Source: Leptofilum sp050292445 (lineage in GTDB: Bacteria > Chloroflexota > Anaerolineae > Promineifilales > Promineifilaceae). From it: a DNA stretch of 14,151 nt. The notes under the pieces were generated by a model. It had not been told where the DNA came from. It ran no database searches and worked only from the letters and a program-made list of their open reading frames with translations. The stretch lies in contig JBNKLQ010000155.1 of assembly GCA_050292445.1 (NCBI GenBank), positions 1 to 14,151 on the forward strand, given 5' to 3'. Within the stretch, counting starts at the first letter, position 1, and the number at the start of each line of letters is the position of its first letter. Shown piece by piece: positions 13,861 to 14,151 of this stretch. Position numbers and translations under genes: made by a program.

Positions 13861-14151
13861 CTGGAGCTGACGGCGGCATTGGACAATGCTATGGGGAATG
13901 GACATTGGCAATCGGCCATCTACGCGCTTTGGGACTCCGCTTTTGCCGTCGGTCTAACTTTGGGCTTGATTACGCTGTTTCGTCGTTTTGTGAATGGTCG
14001 GAGTGGATTCGGCCGTTTCCTGTCGGCCCACAGCTACACGGTTTACATCATCCATATTCCCATCGTCGTTTTTGTGGCCTACGCGCTGCGGAACATCGAC
14101 CTGGAGAGCCTGCAAAAATTCGGTTTGGCGTCAGTGATCATCGTCCCAATC
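13850..14151 (+). pseudogene. Acyltransferase-3 family membrane protein, internal/C-terminal part only
   Basis: The + frame reads through WQSAIYALWDSAFAVGLTLGLITLFRRF and on to FLSAHSYTVYIIHIPIVVFVAYALRN, the last membrane helices of an acyltransferase-3 (OafA/MdoC-like) O-acyltransferase, which modifies sugars or other surface molecules. The catalytic N-terminal helices, which should precede this by about 250 residues, are absent: the frame has a stop at 13810-13812, and the DNA upstream of about 13,850 codes for a permease on the other strand. The 3' end runs out of the window. The fragment has a TCGGCCGT near-match (14009-14016) but no exact ACGGCCGT. It is either a broken gene or an assembly join. 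Confidence 0.65.

Noticed and set aside
1..14151. tRNA, rRNA, riboswitch or insertion sequence
   Set aside because: No cloverleaf-like segment, rRNA stretch, purine riboswitch-like structure or transposase motif was recognised. A covariance-model search would be needed to exclude small RNAs in the gaps.

Overview
The window is a bacterial, gene-dense, metagenome-like segment. Everything is on the + strand up to about 13,200, followed by a convergent, broken end. The organism is probably a Chloroflexota (Anaerolineae-like) bacterium. This is an inference from the gene style, the short hairpin-forming word repeats that fill nearly every gap, and an extremely over-represented 8-bp palindrome (ACGGCCGT, 28 copies, all inside genes). 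I could not verify it by database search.

Region 1 (1-5216) is a de novo purine synthesis cluster. It holds the C-terminal part of PurK (cut by the window edge and carrying two in-frame repeat-derived insertions), PurF of the Fe-S, propeptide-bearing type, a single-frame PurD-PurM fusion, and PurN. The D-M-N order and the PurD-PurM fusion resemble the eukaryotic GART/ADE5,7 arrangement.

Region 2 (5217-8690) starts with a good extended -10 promoter and carries yebC, ruvC and ruvA, the usual YebC/Holliday-junction cluster. ruvB is not next to ruvA. A more AT-rich gene for an enlarged adenosine-deaminase-family hydrolase lies between ruvC and ruvA. Its catalytic residues are all present, but its substrate is unknown.

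Region 3 (8693-13200) has a small NTF2/SnoaL-like protein coupled to ruvA, then its own candidate promoter, then hen1 and pnkp overlapping by 4 bp. Hen1 (RNA 3'-terminal 2'-O-methyltransferase) and Pnkp (kinase, phosphatase and ligase in one chain) form the bacterial RNA repair and immunisation system. Every catalytic motif I looked for is intact.

Region 4 (13201-14151) begins with a large hairpin that probably terminates both convergent transcripts. It is followed by the C-terminal part of an ABC-2 permease (- strand), which abuts the C-terminal part of an acyltransferase-3 membrane protein (+ strand). Both genes lack their N-terminal parts exactly at the join near 13,845-13,870, so this is either a deletion/rearrangement scar or an assembly chimera.

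No tRNA, rRNA, CRISPR array or insertion sequence was seen. The most unusual signals are the ACGGCCGT palindrome with its reading-frame bias, the repeat-derived insertions inside PurK, the PurD-PurM fusion, and the interlocking hairpin repeats between genes.
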